DNA of 64,000 nucleotides from Streptomyces sp. B21-105. Its GTDB lineage: Bacteria; Actinomycetota; Actinomycetes; Streptomycetales; Streptomycetaceae. The notes under the pieces were generated by a model. It did no database searches, was not told where the DNA came from, and was given only the letters and a program-made list of their open reading frames with translations. The stretch is taken from the NCBI RefSeq assembly GCF_036898465.1, contig NZ_JARUMJ010000001.1, positions 3,596,001-3,660,000 on the forward strand, in the 5' to 3' direction. Positions within the stretch are counted from its first letter, which is position 1; each line of letters begins with the position of its first letter. Below, one piece after another: positions 25,678 through 35,469 of this stretch. The position numbers and the translations under genes were made by a program.

Positions 25678-27331
25678 CAGATGAAGGGCCTCTCGTGAAC
25701 ACGAGGGGCCCTTCGGCTTCCCCCGCCGTCAGCCTCCGGTAGGCGGACTCCCCCGGCGGCCGCCACCACACCGGGTCGGCGCAGCGCGGCCCCTCGCGGC
25801 GCAGCAGCGCCCGGTGGATCTTGTTCGTCGCGGTGACGGGCATCCGCTCCACCACCCGCACGAACCGGGGCGCCATCTTCGTGCCCAGGTCGGGCTGGGC
25901 GAGCAGGAACCCGGCGAAGCCCGCCGGGTCGAACGTCCCGGCCAGCGCCGCCATCACCTGGTCGCCGGTCACCGGGTCCGGCACGGCGTAGACGGCGACG
26001 GCGTCCGCCCCCTCGTACCGGGCGAGGATGTTCTCGATCATCGCGGCGGCCAGGTTCTCGCCGTCGACGCGCAGCCGGTCGTCCGTGCGGCCCGCGAAGT
26101 AGAGGAAGCCCTCGCGGTCCCGGTAGAAGAGGTCGCCGGTCCAGTACGCGCCGCCCTTCCGGCGCCGCTCCGCCTCCGCCGCCGGGTTGCGCCAGTAGCC
26201 CTCGAAGGGGTTCGGGCCCCGGTTGACCAGCTCCCCGATCGCCGCGTCGCCGTTCAGCAGCCGTCCCGCCGCGTCGAACACGGCCCGCGGACACTCCTCG
26301 CACGTCTCCGGGTCGAGGACGACGAGCCCCTCGCCCGCCCTGCCGACGGCACCCGGCGGAGTGCCGGGCGACCACTGCACCGCCGCCCCGCCCTCCGAGG
26401 AGCCGTACCCCTCCACCAGCCGGACCCCGAACCGCCGTTCGAAGGCGGCGGCGTCGACCGCTCCGGCCTCGGTGCCGAAGCCCAGCCGCAGCGCGTGGTC
26501 CCGGTCGTCCGGGCCGGGCTCGGTGGCCAGGACGTACTGGATCGCCCGTCCGACATAGGTGAAGTACGTCGCGCGGTGGCGTCGTACGTCCGCCAGGAAA
26601 CCGGACGCCGAGAACCGCCGCCGCAGCGCCACGCCGGCGCCGGCCGTCAGCGCGGGCGCCCAGTCGGCGATCACCGCGTTGCCGTGGAACATCGGCATGC
26701 AGACGTAGTGCACGTCGTCCGGGCCGACGGCGAACTGCCCGGCCAGGGAACGCCCGGCGGCCGCCAGTCGGCCCTGGGTGCAGATCGCGGCCTTGGGGGC
26801 GCCGGTCGAGCCGGAGGTGAAGTAGAGCAGGAGCCGGTCGGCGGGCGTGGCACGGGACGGGTCCGGGCGGGCGTCCGCGTACGGGGCGAGGAGCGCGTCG
26901 TACTCCGGCGTACCGGTGATCAGCAGGCGGACGCCGGGCAGGTCGAGCCCTCTGAGCAGCGGCAGGTGGGCGTGCTCGGTGATCAGCAGCCGGCACTCGG
27001 TGTGCAGAACGTCCCGGGCCAGCTCGGGGCCGCGCCGGGTGGAGTTGATCCCGGCGACGGCCGCCCCGGCAAGGGCGGCGGCGGACAGCCAGAGCGGGAA
27101 CTCCGGGGTGTTGTCCAGCAGCAGCCCGAGGTGCGGCGGGCCGTCCGGCGGCAACAGGTCGGTCAGCAGGGCCGCCCGGGCGGCGGCGCCGGCGGCGACC
27201 TCGTGGTGCGTGAGGACGGTGTCCTCGCACCACAGCCCCGGCCGGCGGTCGCCCCAGCGGGCGGCCACGAGTTCGGCGACGGTACCGGATCCGGGCCCGG
27301 GTCGGGTACCGGTGTTCCTGGTGGACTCCAT
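25643..27331 (-). CDS. AMP-dependent acyl-CoA synthetase, ANL superfamily
   Basis: A 562-residue adenylate-forming enzyme. The P-loop-like motif is LLLYFTSGSTGAPKA (about residues 185-200). The A5-type motif is EGYGSSEGG, then YWTGDLFYRDREGFLYFAGR with the hinge Asp and Arg. The catalytic Lys of the C-terminal domain appears in ATNKIHRALL. It activates a carboxylic acid as an acyl-adenylate and probably loads CoA; chain length is unknown. The frame runs through the hairpin terminator and 35 nt into the opposing tRNA-Lys gene before stopping. Its last 20 residues (ending in VRRQGLEPRTR) are thus antisense tRNA sequence, so the native C-terminus was probably replaced. A 13-bp palindrome overlaps the promoter. 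Confidence 0.88.
   Translation of the reverse strand: MESTRNTGTRPGPGSGTVAELVAARWGDRRPGLWCEDTVLTHHEVAAGAAARAALLTDLLPPDGPPHLGLLLDNTPEFPLWLSAAALAGAAVAGINSTRRGPELARDVLHTECRLLITEHAHLPLLRGLDLPGVRLLITGTPEYDALLAPYADARPDPSRATPADRLLLYFTSGSTGAPKAAICTQGRLAAAGRSLAGQFAVGPDDVHYVCMPMFHGNAVIADWAPALTAGAGVALRRRFSASGFLADVRRHRATYFTYVGRAIQYVLATEPGPDDRDHALRLGFGTEAGAVDAAAFERRFGVRLVEGYGSSEGGAAVQWSPGTPPGAVGRAGEGLVVLDPETCEECPRAVFDAAGRLLNGDAAIGELVNRGPNPFEGYWRNPAAEAERRRKGGAYWTGDLFYRDREGFLYFAGRTDDRLRVDGENLAAAMIENILARYEGADAVAVYAVPDPVTGDQVMAALAGTFDPAGFAGFLLAQPDLGTKMAPRFVRVVERMPVTATNKIHRALLRREGPRCADPVWWRPPGESAYRRLTAGEAEGPLVFTRGPSSVRRQGLEPRTR
25683..25714 (+). terminator. Hairpin terminator after tRNA-Lys copy 2
   Basis: GAAGGGCC and GGCCCTTC arms close over TCTCGTGAACACGAGG, itself paired. 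The fold is analogous to those after the other two tRNA-Lys genes. It lies within the last codons of the opposing coding frame. Confidence 0.85.
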
Positions 27332-27347
27332 GAGCGCGCACGGTAGT

Positions 27348-27360
27348 TGACGTATCGTCA
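27348..27360. promoter_or_regulatory. Palindrome upstream of acyl-CoA synthetase
   Basis: TGACGTATCGTCA is a perfect inverted repeat (5-bp arms, 3-bp centre) 17 nt before the start codon. This is where a repressor, for example a TetR-type regulator of acyl-CoA genes, would block transcription. Sequence evidence only. Confidence 0.45.
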
Positions 27361-27437
27361 GATGTGGAGGGTCGGGGGGAGCCAGGGAGAGCCGGGGGAC
27401 CCGCGCCGTCGGATGTGCGGCGTCAGGGAACGCACCG

Positions 27438-27902
27438 TCAGGGCATCATGCTGTCCGCCTCGGAGAAGAAGGTGTGGGCGAAGACCATGAAGCCGATGCA
27501 GAAGGCGATGAACACGGCGCAGAGGGCCAGCAGACAGCCGGTGCCCGCGGCGAGCCTCCCCCGGTTCGGCCGTTGGGCCGTGGCCCCCTCCGGGTGGTCC
27601 GGCGCGTAGAAGACGGTGACGATGTCACCTTCGATGACGGTGCCCGGACCGCCGCCCTCGTCGAAGCGGTAGGCGCGGCCGTCCCTCGTCGTGAACTCGT
27701 AGACGTGGTGCAGGGTGGTGCTCACCGAGGTGTCGCCGCCCCCGCCGCTGGTGCGCGTGTAGGTCCGCAGACAACGGCCCTCGGCCGTGACCCCGCTGTC
27801 CCAGGCCGCTCTGACCTGCCGGGTCCGGCCGAGGGTCTTGTACGCGAGGAAGAGCATGACGGCGATCACGATGCTCGGCACGACATAGAAGAACGTTTCC
27901 AT
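27438..27902 (-). CDS. DUF3592-like membrane protein
   Basis: ATG 27902 gives 154 residues. An N-terminal transmembrane helix (FFYVVPSIVIAVMLFLAY) is followed by a beta-rich segment with VYEFTTRDGRAYRFD and GDIVTVFYAPDHPEGA, the DUF3592 pattern. A second helix (GCLLALCAVFIAFCIGFMVF) follows near the C-terminus. The family's function is unknown. The soluble segment between the helices is probably extracytoplasmic. It is separated from the acyl-CoA synthetase by 106 nt. Confidence 0.82.
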   Translation of the reverse strand: METFFYVVPSIVIAVMLFLAYKTLGRTRQVRAAWDSGVTAEGRCLRTYTRTSGGGGDTSVSTTLHHVYEFTTRDGRAYRFDEGGGPGTVIEGDIVTVFYAPDHPEGATAQRPNRGRLAAGTGCLLALCAVFIAFCIGFMVFAHTFFSEADSMMP

Positions 27903-28024
27903 GAGCTCCCCCGGTGTTCTGAGATGTTCCCCCACGCCGGCCTGGTCTTGCCGGCGTGCAGGGAACGTACCCGTGCGCGGGCCCGGGGGAGCTCAAGCGA
28001 TGCTCAGGAAAACCGGTCGGACGC

Positions 28025-28630
28025 TCAGAACGCGACGTCGGAGCAGGCGTAGAACGCGTTGGCCGTGTCGGCGATCGTCCACACGGCGACGATCATGTGC
28101 CGTCCGCTGAGCCCGGACGGCAGCGTGCCGCTGTGCGAGAGGGTCGACGGGGGCCGCTGACCGCCGTAGGGCACGGTCAGGAACGGCGTGAGGTCGAGGT
28201 CGGAGCGGGCCAGGTGGTGGTTCTGGTTCCAGCCCTGCCTGGTGACGTAGTACGCGAAGCCGGTCGTGGCGTGCATCGCGGTGAACTGCCAGCGGAAGGC
28301 GTAGCTCCGGCCGCCGTTCACCCGGGTGGCCGGCCACGCCCCGCCCGAGGGCGTCCGCGGACGGTCGAGCTGGGCGAAGCGGGTGTTGCCGCCGGAACAT
28401 ATCCGGCCGTCCGCCGGGCCCGAGCCCGGGAAGCCCTTCGGGCCCTCGACGCTCTGCGGCTCCCACTGGATGTCGCCGCAGCCGGTGACGGAACCGTTCT
28501 GGCAGAGCTTCTGCCGGCTGACGGGGAGGTCGGTGTAGCCGTGGCCGCTCGCGCCGCCGGCGGTGAACACGAGGGCCCCCGCCGTGGTGAGCCCGAGCGC
28601 GGCGGCGTACCACTTGGTCTTTTTGCGCAT
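28025..28630 (-). CDS. AA10 lytic polysaccharide mono-oxygenase (chitin-active type)
   Basis: A 201-residue secreted enzyme of one catalytic domain. A signal peptide ends at Gly29, so mature His1 (His30) is exposed in HGYTDLPVSRQKLCQNG. Together with His120 in QFTAMHATTGFAYYVT it forms the copper histidine brace. TANAFYACSDV near the end carries the axial aromatic residue. The four mature cysteines fit the two disulphides of the chitin-binding (CHB) family of Streptomyces. It oxidatively breaks crystalline chitin outside the cell. A DasR-type palindrome upstream fits repression relieved by N-acetylglucosamine metabolites. Confidence 0.95.
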   Translation of the reverse strand: MRKKTKWYAAALGLTTAGALVFTAGGASGHGYTDLPVSRQKLCQNGSVTGCGDIQWEPQSVEGPKGFPGSGPADGRICSGGNTRFAQLDRPRTPSGGAWPATRVNGGRSYAFRWQFTAMHATTGFAYYVTRQGWNQNHHLARSDLDLTPFLTVPYGGQRPPSTLSHSGTLPSGLSGRHMIVAVWTIADTANAFYACSDVAF

Positions 28631-28710
28631 GCTGCCGCTCCTGGAGAACGTGGGGAGTTCAGTGAGCCGAGCCGAGCTGATCCCAGACGAGCTGAGCCGA
28701 GCCGAGCAAT

Positions 28711-28726
28711 GCAGGTCTAGACCAAG
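28711..28726. promoter_or_regulatory. DasR-responsive element (dre) upstream of AA10 gene
   Basis: GCAGGTCTAGACCAAG carries the GGTCTAGACC core of the DasR consensus ACTGGTCTAGACCAGT, about 80 nt before the AA10 start codon. DasR represses chitin and aminosugar genes in Streptomyces. Confidence 0.75.
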
Positions 28727-28776
28727 TTCGAGATTATGGGCGAGCGCTGAACATGTCCATAGCCGTCGCGGGTTCT

Positions 28777-28836
28777 GTTCGACGGGCCGTCAGGGCGATC
28801 GCAGTTCCGTTTTGTTCGACGGGGCCGTCAGGGCGA
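28777..28836. repeat. 22/23-bp direct repeat at the SPFH gene stop
   Basis: The sequence beginning GTTCGACGGG and ending GTCAGGGCGA occurs at 28777-28798 and 28814-28836, with one extra G in the second. The second copy includes the stop codon of the leftward SPFH gene, so the gene's end is echoed downstream. Confidence 0.9.
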
Positions 28837-29934
28837 CTGTTCCCGGCCCGCGCAGAAGGCGACGGTCAGGTCCTTCACCAGCGCCTTGCGCTCGTAGTCG
28901 TCCAGTTCCACGAGCCCGCGCATGGTCAGCCGGGTCACTGTGTCCTCCACCGAGTCGACGACCGAGGTCAGCACGGTGGCCCGGTGCTGGGCGTCGAGCG
29001 CGGCGATCCGGCGGCGGTGCATCGCGGCGGCGACCTCGGGGGCGTACTCCACCCGGACCGGCTGCACCGAGAACACCTCGATGCCGACCACCCCCGCCTC
29101 CCGCGCGACCAGCCGGGTCAGCGCCTCCCCCGCCGCCTCCACCGAGCCCCGGCCCGCGCCCGGCGTCTCCACCGGGATCCGCGCCAGGGCCGCCTCGACG
29201 CACTCACGCAGATACGTCTCGTGGTCCTCCACCCCCAGCGTGGCCCGCGCCGTGTCCCGCACCCGCCACACCACCAGGGCCACCACCCGCAGCGCGACCC
29301 CGCTGCCGTCGGCGGCGAACAACGGCTCGCTGCGCCAGTGCCGCAGCCGCACGTCCACCCGGCGGCGCAGCAGCAGCGGGTTCACCCACAGCAGCCCGGT
29401 GCGCCGCACCGTGCCCCGGTAGCGGCCGAACAGGCCGAGCACCCAGGCACGCCCGGTCCGGCCGCGGGCGAGACCGCCGAAGCCGAACAGGGCGAGCGTG
29501 CCCGCGCCCGCGTACGCCGCCCACTGCGCCGGACCGAGGCCCGCACGGGCGATCCCCGGCAGCCGCAGCGCCGCCACCGCGAGCGGAGGTAGGACCCCGG
29601 CCCACCACGAGGCGGCCACACAGCCGGTCACGCCGCAGACCCCGGCGAGCACTCCCACGGCGCCGGGCAGCACCCTGGCCGGCCGCTCCGCCAGCTCGGG
29701 GTCCGGCTGCGGTCCGGGGCGGGGCTTCGCCGTCATCGGCCGGCGCAGCCTCGGTTGCTCCCCGGTGCCCGCCCGGCCGGCCACCACGGCGGGTCCGAGC
29801 GGCACCGGCCACGGCTCGGGCTCGTCGCGGAACAGCAGGTGGACGGGGATCTCGGTGGTCGCCTCGTTCTGGATGAGCCGCGCGGGCCTGGACGGCCCCT
29901 CGGACTCGGGTGTGGGAGAAGTGGTCGTGTGCAT
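28828..29934 (-). CDS. SPFH/Band 7 domain membrane protein
   Basis: A 368-residue protein. About 90 cytoplasmic, Pro-rich residues precede two or three membrane helices (about 90-155). An SPFH domain follows (about 165-300): RYRGTVRRTGLLWVNPLLLR, then VDVRLRHWRSEPLFAADG and VALVVWRVRDTARAT. A helical C-terminus (AAAMHRRRIAALDAQHRATV) is typical of prohibitin/stomatin-like proteins, which oligomerise on membranes. The exact role is unknown. Confidence 0.88.
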   Translation of the reverse strand: MHTTTSPTPESEGPSRPARLIQNEATTEIPVHLLFRDEPEPWPVPLGPAVVAGRAGTGEQPRLRRPMTAKPRPGPQPDPELAERPARVLPGAVGVLAGVCGVTGCVAASWWAGVLPPLAVAALRLPGIARAGLGPAQWAAYAGAGTLALFGFGGLARGRTGRAWVLGLFGRYRGTVRRTGLLWVNPLLLRRRVDVRLRHWRSEPLFAADGSGVALRVVALVVWRVRDTARATLGVEDHETYLRECVEAALARIPVETPGAGRGSVEAAGEALTRLVAREAGVVGIEVFSVQPVRVEYAPEVAAAMHRRRIAALDAQHRATVLTSVVDSVEDTVTRLTMRGLVELDDYERKALVKDLTVAFCAGREQSP

Positions 29935-30060
29935 TGCGTGCCTCCAGCCTCCGCGCCAGATACGCCATGACAGTGGGGGGAACGGTGTGCGGGGAACGGT
30001 GTGTGGGGGAAGGGTGTACGGGGAACGGTGAGCCCGGGGACGGCGTGCGGGGGCGGCGGT

Positions 30061-31548
<1,488 letters not shown>

Positions 31549-31749
31549 GCGATTCCCCTCACACCTCAGCTGGAAATGTCCGCGACTGCTCACATTCGCC
31601 AGTTTCGCAACTGTCTTGTCGACGCGCATGCTGACGGTCCGAATGACGTAAGCGGCGATGTGCGCGGCACTCTCCCGACCCGTCGGCCCGGGGCCCTGGA
31701 CGGTCAAAAACACCCTCTCCGGTCCTGTAGAGTTACGACGTCAGTGCAA

Positions 31750-31823
31750 GCGCCGCTAGCTCAGTTGGTTAGAGCAGCTGACTCTTAATCAGCGGGTCCG
31801 GGGTTCGAGTCCCTGGCGGCGCA
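31750..31823 (+). tRNA. tRNA-Lys (anticodon CTT), copy 3
   Basis: Identical over 74 nt to the copies at 13097 and 25604. A -10-like TGTAGAGT lies upstream. TACGACGTCAG precedes this copy and copy 1, so their 5' flanks share sequence. CCA is not encoded. Confidence 0.98.
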
Positions 31824-31830
31824 CAGACGA

Positions 31831-31862
31831 CGAAGGCCTCTCGCGCGAGCGAGGGGCCTTCG
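31831..31862 (+). terminator. Hairpin terminator after tRNA-Lys copy 3
   Basis: CGAAGGCC(T)C and GGGGCCTTCG arms surround TCGCGCGAGCGA, closely like the terminator after copy 1. Confidence 0.85.
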
Positions 31863-31899
31863 TCCGTTCACGGCAACAGCAACGGCAAGAGCAGAGACG

Positions 31900-32616
31900 T
31901 CACGCGCTCGTGCCGGTCAGGTACGCCGACACGATCACGTTGGCCGTGTAGCTGTGGCTGGCCCGGTCGAAGACGCCGCCACAGGTGACGAGGCGCAGTT
32001 CGGCGCGGCCCGCCCGGCGGACGCCGTAGGCCAGCCGGGCGTCGAAGCGGTCGCGCCGGACGACCTCGACGTCGTCGACGGTGAACTCGGCGACCTTCCC
32101 GTCGTCCCGGACCACGCGAACCTTCTCGCCGCCCCTGAGCGTGCTCAGCTTGTAGAAGACGGCGGGCCGGGTCTCGGTGTCGACGTGCCCCACCAGCAGG
32201 GCGGCGCCCCGCGCACCGGGTTTCGCGCCGCCGGCGTACCAGCCGACGACGCCCGCCTGGTCGAAGGGCGGCGGGTCGACGGCCCCGTTCCCGTCGAGGC
32301 CGCGGGCGACGACCGGGGCCTGCACGCCCAGCACGGGGATGTCGACGCGGCGCGGCAGCGCCTGTCCCAACGGCGCTGCGGCCGGTGGGAGCGGGACCGG
32401 CGGCCGGCCGGCCGCGGCCATGTCGCTGGCGGCGGGGACGGATCCGCCGGGCCGCACCTCGGTCACCTCGCGCCCCCACAACCACAGCCCGAGCAGCAGC
32501 ACCGCCCAGGCCAGACCGGTCAGCACGCGGCCGGAAGCACGCCCGCGCTCACGGTCGCGGTCATGATCTCGATGGCGGTCGCGGTCCCGGTCGCGGTCAC
32601 GTTCGCGGTCGGACAC
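31900..32616 (-). CDS. Class F sortase
   Basis: A 238-residue membrane-anchored transpeptidase. The N-terminus is an Arg/Asp repeat (RDRDRDRHRDHDRDRERG, a hexameric minisatellite), then one transmembrane helix (VLTGLAWAVLLLGLWLWG). The sortase barrel follows. The catalytic His is in AALLVGHVDT, the Cys in RLVTCGGVFD, and the Arg lies in the segment after it (DRASHSYTANVIVSAYL). Class F enzymes are typical of actinobacteria; their substrates are little known. The gene starts 3 nt after the gene encoding a secreted protein that may be its partner. Confidence 0.92.
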   Translation of the reverse strand: MSDRERDRDRDRDRHRDHDRDRERGRASGRVLTGLAWAVLLLGLWLWGREVTEVRPGGSVPAASDMAAAGRPPVPLPPAAAPLGQALPRRVDIPVLGVQAPVVARGLDGNGAVDPPPFDQAGVVGWYAGGAKPGARGAALLVGHVDTETRPAVFYKLSTLRGGEKVRVVRDDGKVAEFTVDDVEVVRRDRFDARLAYGVRRAGRAELRLVTCGGVFDRASHSYTANVIVSAYLTGTSA

Positions 32617-32619
32617 GGC

Positions 32620-33231
32620 TCAGTCCGTCCTGCGTCTCCGCCGCACGCCGCGGAAGACGACGGCGGCCACGGCGACGCCCGCCAGCACCAGCCCGATGAT
32701 CGCCTGCACCGCGCCGGGACCGTCCACCCGGGCCTCCTCCACGGAGGCGAGCGGAGCCGTCCCGCCGCCGCCCGCGCGGACCGGGGCGACGGGAGAGGCG
32801 GCGACCGTCGGCTCGTCCAGCACCGCATGCCCGGGCGACTCCCGCGGCCGCGACGGATCGGCGGGCGACGGGGCGACGACGCTGATCCGGCCCTTGACCG
32901 TGAAGTCGACGCAGGTGATCCGCACGTCGTAGCCGCCGACCGCGACGGAGGAGCGGACCCGCGTGTCGCCGGCGAGCGAACCGCCGGAACCGCTGAGCCG
33001 CGCGTCCGAGACGAAGGCGTCCGAGGTCGCGGTGGCCGTGCGGCCGGCGCAGCCCGTGACCTTCAGTGTGATGTCGGCGCCGGGCGAGGGCTTGGACGGG
33101 GTGACCGAGACGGTGCCGTCACCCGAGGCGTGGGCCGTGGGGGCGTACGCCATGGGGACGAGCACGGCGGGGACGAGCACCGCGACAGCTGCCGCGGCGC
33201 CCGAACAGAGAGCGACCTTCAGTGAACTCAT
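32620..33231 (-). CDS. Secreted membrane-tailed protein next to sortase
   Basis: ATG 33231 gives 203 residues. A signal peptide (cleavage near AHASG) leads into a beta-sandwich-like segment (VSVTPSKPSPGADITLKVTG) with two cysteines at the family-typical spacing of such proteins. A Pro-rich linker and a C-terminal transmembrane helix (IIGLVLAGVAVAAVVFRG) with RRRRRTD follow. There is no LPxTG-type motif before the helix, so this is a membrane-tethered protein rather than a sortase substrate. It is co-transcribed with the class F sortase (3-nt gap). Paired genes of this type are common in Streptomyces; function unknown. Confidence 0.85.
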   Translation of the reverse strand: MSSLKVALCSGAAAAVAVLVPAVLVPMAYAPTAHASGDGTVSVTPSKPSPGADITLKVTGCAGRTATATSDAFVSDARLSGSGGSLAGDTRVRSSVAVGGYDVRITCVDFTVKGRISVVAPSPADPSRPRESPGHAVLDEPTVAASPVAPVRAGGGGTAPLASVEEARVDGPGAVQAIIGLVLAGVAVAAVVFRGVRRRRRTD

Positions 33232-33339
33232 CGTGAACCTCCAGCTCTCTGGAGGGTCCCCCGCCGGGCCGCCGGACGCATCCCCTGGCGGGGTTTCCCT
33301 GCTCCGCACGGGTGGCAGGCACGGCCCCGCGGGTTTCGG

Positions 33340-33433
33340 ATCCCGTCCGCGCCGCGCGTTTCGGATGCCCTAGGGCGCGTTTCGGGTCCCGTCGGGGCCG
33401 CGCGTCTCGGGTCCGGTCGATGCCGCGGGTTCA
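33340..33433. repeat. Imperfect repeats downstream of HAD gene
   Basis: Four imperfect units of about 25 nt, each containing TTTCGG or CTCGG then GTCC-GTC-G-GCCGCG, run from 33340 into the stop codon of the leftward HAD phosphatase gene. They resemble an echo of the gene's 3' end. Confidence 0.6.
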
Positions 33434-34210
33434 GATCCGGTCGACGAGGTCCGCGATGGAGTCCACGATCTTCGACGGCCGGTACGGGAAATCCTCGACC
33501 TGCTCGGGCCTGGTCAGGCCGGTGAGCACCAGGAACGTCTGCATGCCGGCCTCCATCCCGGCCAGCACGTCGGTGTCCATGCGGTCGCCGATCATCGCGC
33601 TGGTCTCGGAGTGGGCGCCGATGGCGTTCAGCCCGGTGCGCATCATCAGCGGATTCGGCTTGCCCGCGAAGTACGGGTTCTTGCCGGTCGCCTTGGTGAT
33701 CAGCGCGGCGACGGCACCCGTGGCGGGCAGCGCGCCCTCGGCGGAGGGGCCGGTCTCGTCCGGGTTGGTGCAGATGAAACGCGCGCCGTCGTTGATGAGG
33801 CGGACCGCCTTCGTCATCGCCTCGAAGGAGTAGGTGCGGGTCTCGCCGAGGACGACGTAGTCGGGCTCGTGGTCGGTGAGGACGTAACCGATGTCGTGCA
33901 GCGCGGTGGTCAGGCCCGCCTCGCCGATGACGTACGCCGTGCCCTCGGGCCGCTGGTCGCCGAGGAACTGGGCGGTGGCCAGCGCGGAGGTCCAGATGTT
34001 GTCGATCGGCACGTCCAGGCCCATCCGGCGCAGCCGGGCGTGCAGGTCGCGCGGGGTGTAGATCGAGTTGTTGGTCAGGACGAGGAAGGGCTTGCCGGAC
34101 TCCCGCAGCTTCTTCAGGAAGGCGTCGGCGCCGGGGATCGGCACGCCCTCGTGGATGAGCACACCGTCCATGTCGGTGAGCCATGACTCGATGGGCTTGC
34201 GGTCTGCCAT
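33431..34210 (-). CDS. HAD-IIA phosphatase (NagD-like)
   Basis: A 259-residue haloacid-dehalogenase enzyme. The nucleophile motif is SWLTDMDGVLIHEG (DxD). Motif II is VLTNNSIYTP (Thr). The type IIA cap is followed by a KPNPLMMRTGL motif with Lys, and the acidic metal motif IV is MIGDRMDTDVLAGMEAG. These features match NagD/PGP-type phosphatases acting on small phosphates such as nucleotides or glycolytic by-products. The cytoplasmic location and full length (about 255 in the family) are as expected. Confidence 0.93.
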   Translation of the reverse strand: MADRKPIESWLTDMDGVLIHEGVPIPGADAFLKKLRESGKPFLVLTNNSIYTPRDLHARLRRMGLDVPIDNIWTSALATAQFLGDQRPEGTAYVIGEAGLTTALHDIGYVLTDHEPDYVVLGETRTYSFEAMTKAVRLINDGARFICTNPDETGPSAEGALPATGAVAALITKATGKNPYFAGKPNPLMMRTGLNAIGAHSETSAMIGDRMDTDVLAGMEAGMQTFLVLTGLTRPEQVEDFPYRPSKIVDSIADLVDRI

Positions 34211-34334
34211 GTGCGGGATCTCCCTGCCGTGCGCGAGGACGCAGTCGCTGCGTGCGCCCCACCCTAATCACAGGGCCGATCTTGGGGAATGGCCGCTTCC
34301 GGGCCGTCCACCTGCTGGGACGCGCCCCGCGACG

Positions 34335-35240
34335 TCAGCGTCGTCGGCGGGCCAGCAACAGGGCCGCGCCGACGATCAGGAAGCCGCAGCCGACGACGCC
34401 GAGGGCGGCGGGTGAGGACAGGCCTGTGCGGGCCAGCTCGGCGGCCTCATCGGCGAGGGAGAGCGCCCCGGTTTCGGCGGCGGAGGGGCGGGGGGAGGGC
34501 GTGACGGGCGGCGCGGTCTGCGGGGCGGCCGAACCGGAGCCCGGCTCGGCCTTCCCGGTCCCGGGTTCGGTGCCCGGTCCGGTGTCGGCACCGGGTTCGG
34601 TGCCCGGTCCGGTGTCGCGTCCGGGTTCCGTTTCGGGTGGGGTGCCGGGGGCGGTCCCCACGGTGAAGCGGTAGTCGTTCGACTGCCCGACCCAGTCGCC
34701 GTCGTCACCGTGCCGCTGGACGACCGCCGCGTTGGCGGTGACGACGTTCGGGGCGGTGCCCGCGGCGAGGGCCAGCCGCAGCTTCACCGTGAGGGTGCGG
34801 CCGGGGCCCACCCGGAACCCTGAGAAGCCGCCGGAGCCGGACCGGTGCTCGTCGGCGAAGACGCCGACCAGCTCGTCGTCGTCGGTGAGCTCGAAGCGGA
34901 CCGGGTGCTGCCGTCCGCCGGCGTAGAACTCCAGGCGCGGCTGATCCGGTTTCAGCAGGTGCGCCTCGTCGACCAGGACGACGACCGGGTGGACGTCGTC
35001 ACAGGTGCGGCGGGTGGTGTTGGTGAGGTCGAGGTACCAGGCGCCGAATCCGCCGCCGGGCCGGTAGGAGTCGGGACCGCCGCGCAGACGGGTGGTGAGC
35101 GGGAAGCCGTCGGCGCCGGACCCGGCACAACCCGGTCCGGCTTCCGCGTACGCGGGCACGGGGACTTCCGCGTACGCGGGCGCGGGAAGGAGGGCGGCGG
35201 CCGCGGCGAGACAGAGGAAGACAGGCGGGCACAGTCGCAT
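34335..35240 (-). CDS. Sortase-anchored surface protein (LARTG)
   Basis: ATG 35240 gives 301 residues. Signal peptide 1-24 (cleavage near PAYA), then a beta-rich domain with three Cys. A Pro/Gly/Glu repeat (DTGPGTEPGADTGPGTEPGT, from a 30-nt duplication) is next. The C-terminal sorting signal is complete: LARTG, hydrophobic helix (AALGVVGCGFLIVGAALLLA) and RRRR. LAxTG is the motif favoured by class E sortases in Streptomyces, and a class E sortase gene lies at 41885. The protein would be linked to the wall with its N-terminal domain outward; the domain's role is unknown. Confidence 0.87.
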   Translation of the reverse strand: MRLCPPVFLCLAAAAALLPAPAYAEVPVPAYAEAGPGCAGSGADGFPLTTRLRGGPDSYRPGGGFGAWYLDLTNTTRRTCDDVHPVVVLVDEAHLLKPDQPRLEFYAGGRQHPVRFELTDDDELVGVFADEHRSGSGGFSGFRVGPGRTLTVKLRLALAAGTAPNVVTANAAVVQRHGDDGDWVGQSNDYRFTVGTAPGTPPETEPGRDTGPGTEPGADTGPGTEPGTGKAEPGSGSAAPQTAPPVTPSPRPSAAETGALSLADEAAELARTGLSSPAALGVVGCGFLIVGAALLLARRRR

Positions 35241-35469
35241 GAACACGTGAGCTTGCACGATGATCCGACCGGACCGCCCCGCCACACCGCACGGCCGTAC
35301 GCATCTCCCTCGTTCGCCCTTCGGTTCCCCCTCGTTCGGCGTACCGGGCTCGCCCGCCGGTCGGCCCCTGCGGTTCAACTCCGGTTCGACTCCGGTTCAG
35401 CCGGACTCCCGGCCGAACAGCGGGGCCAGGAGGAGCTGGGCCGGCCTGCGGGGTGCGAAAGTGGTGCTC

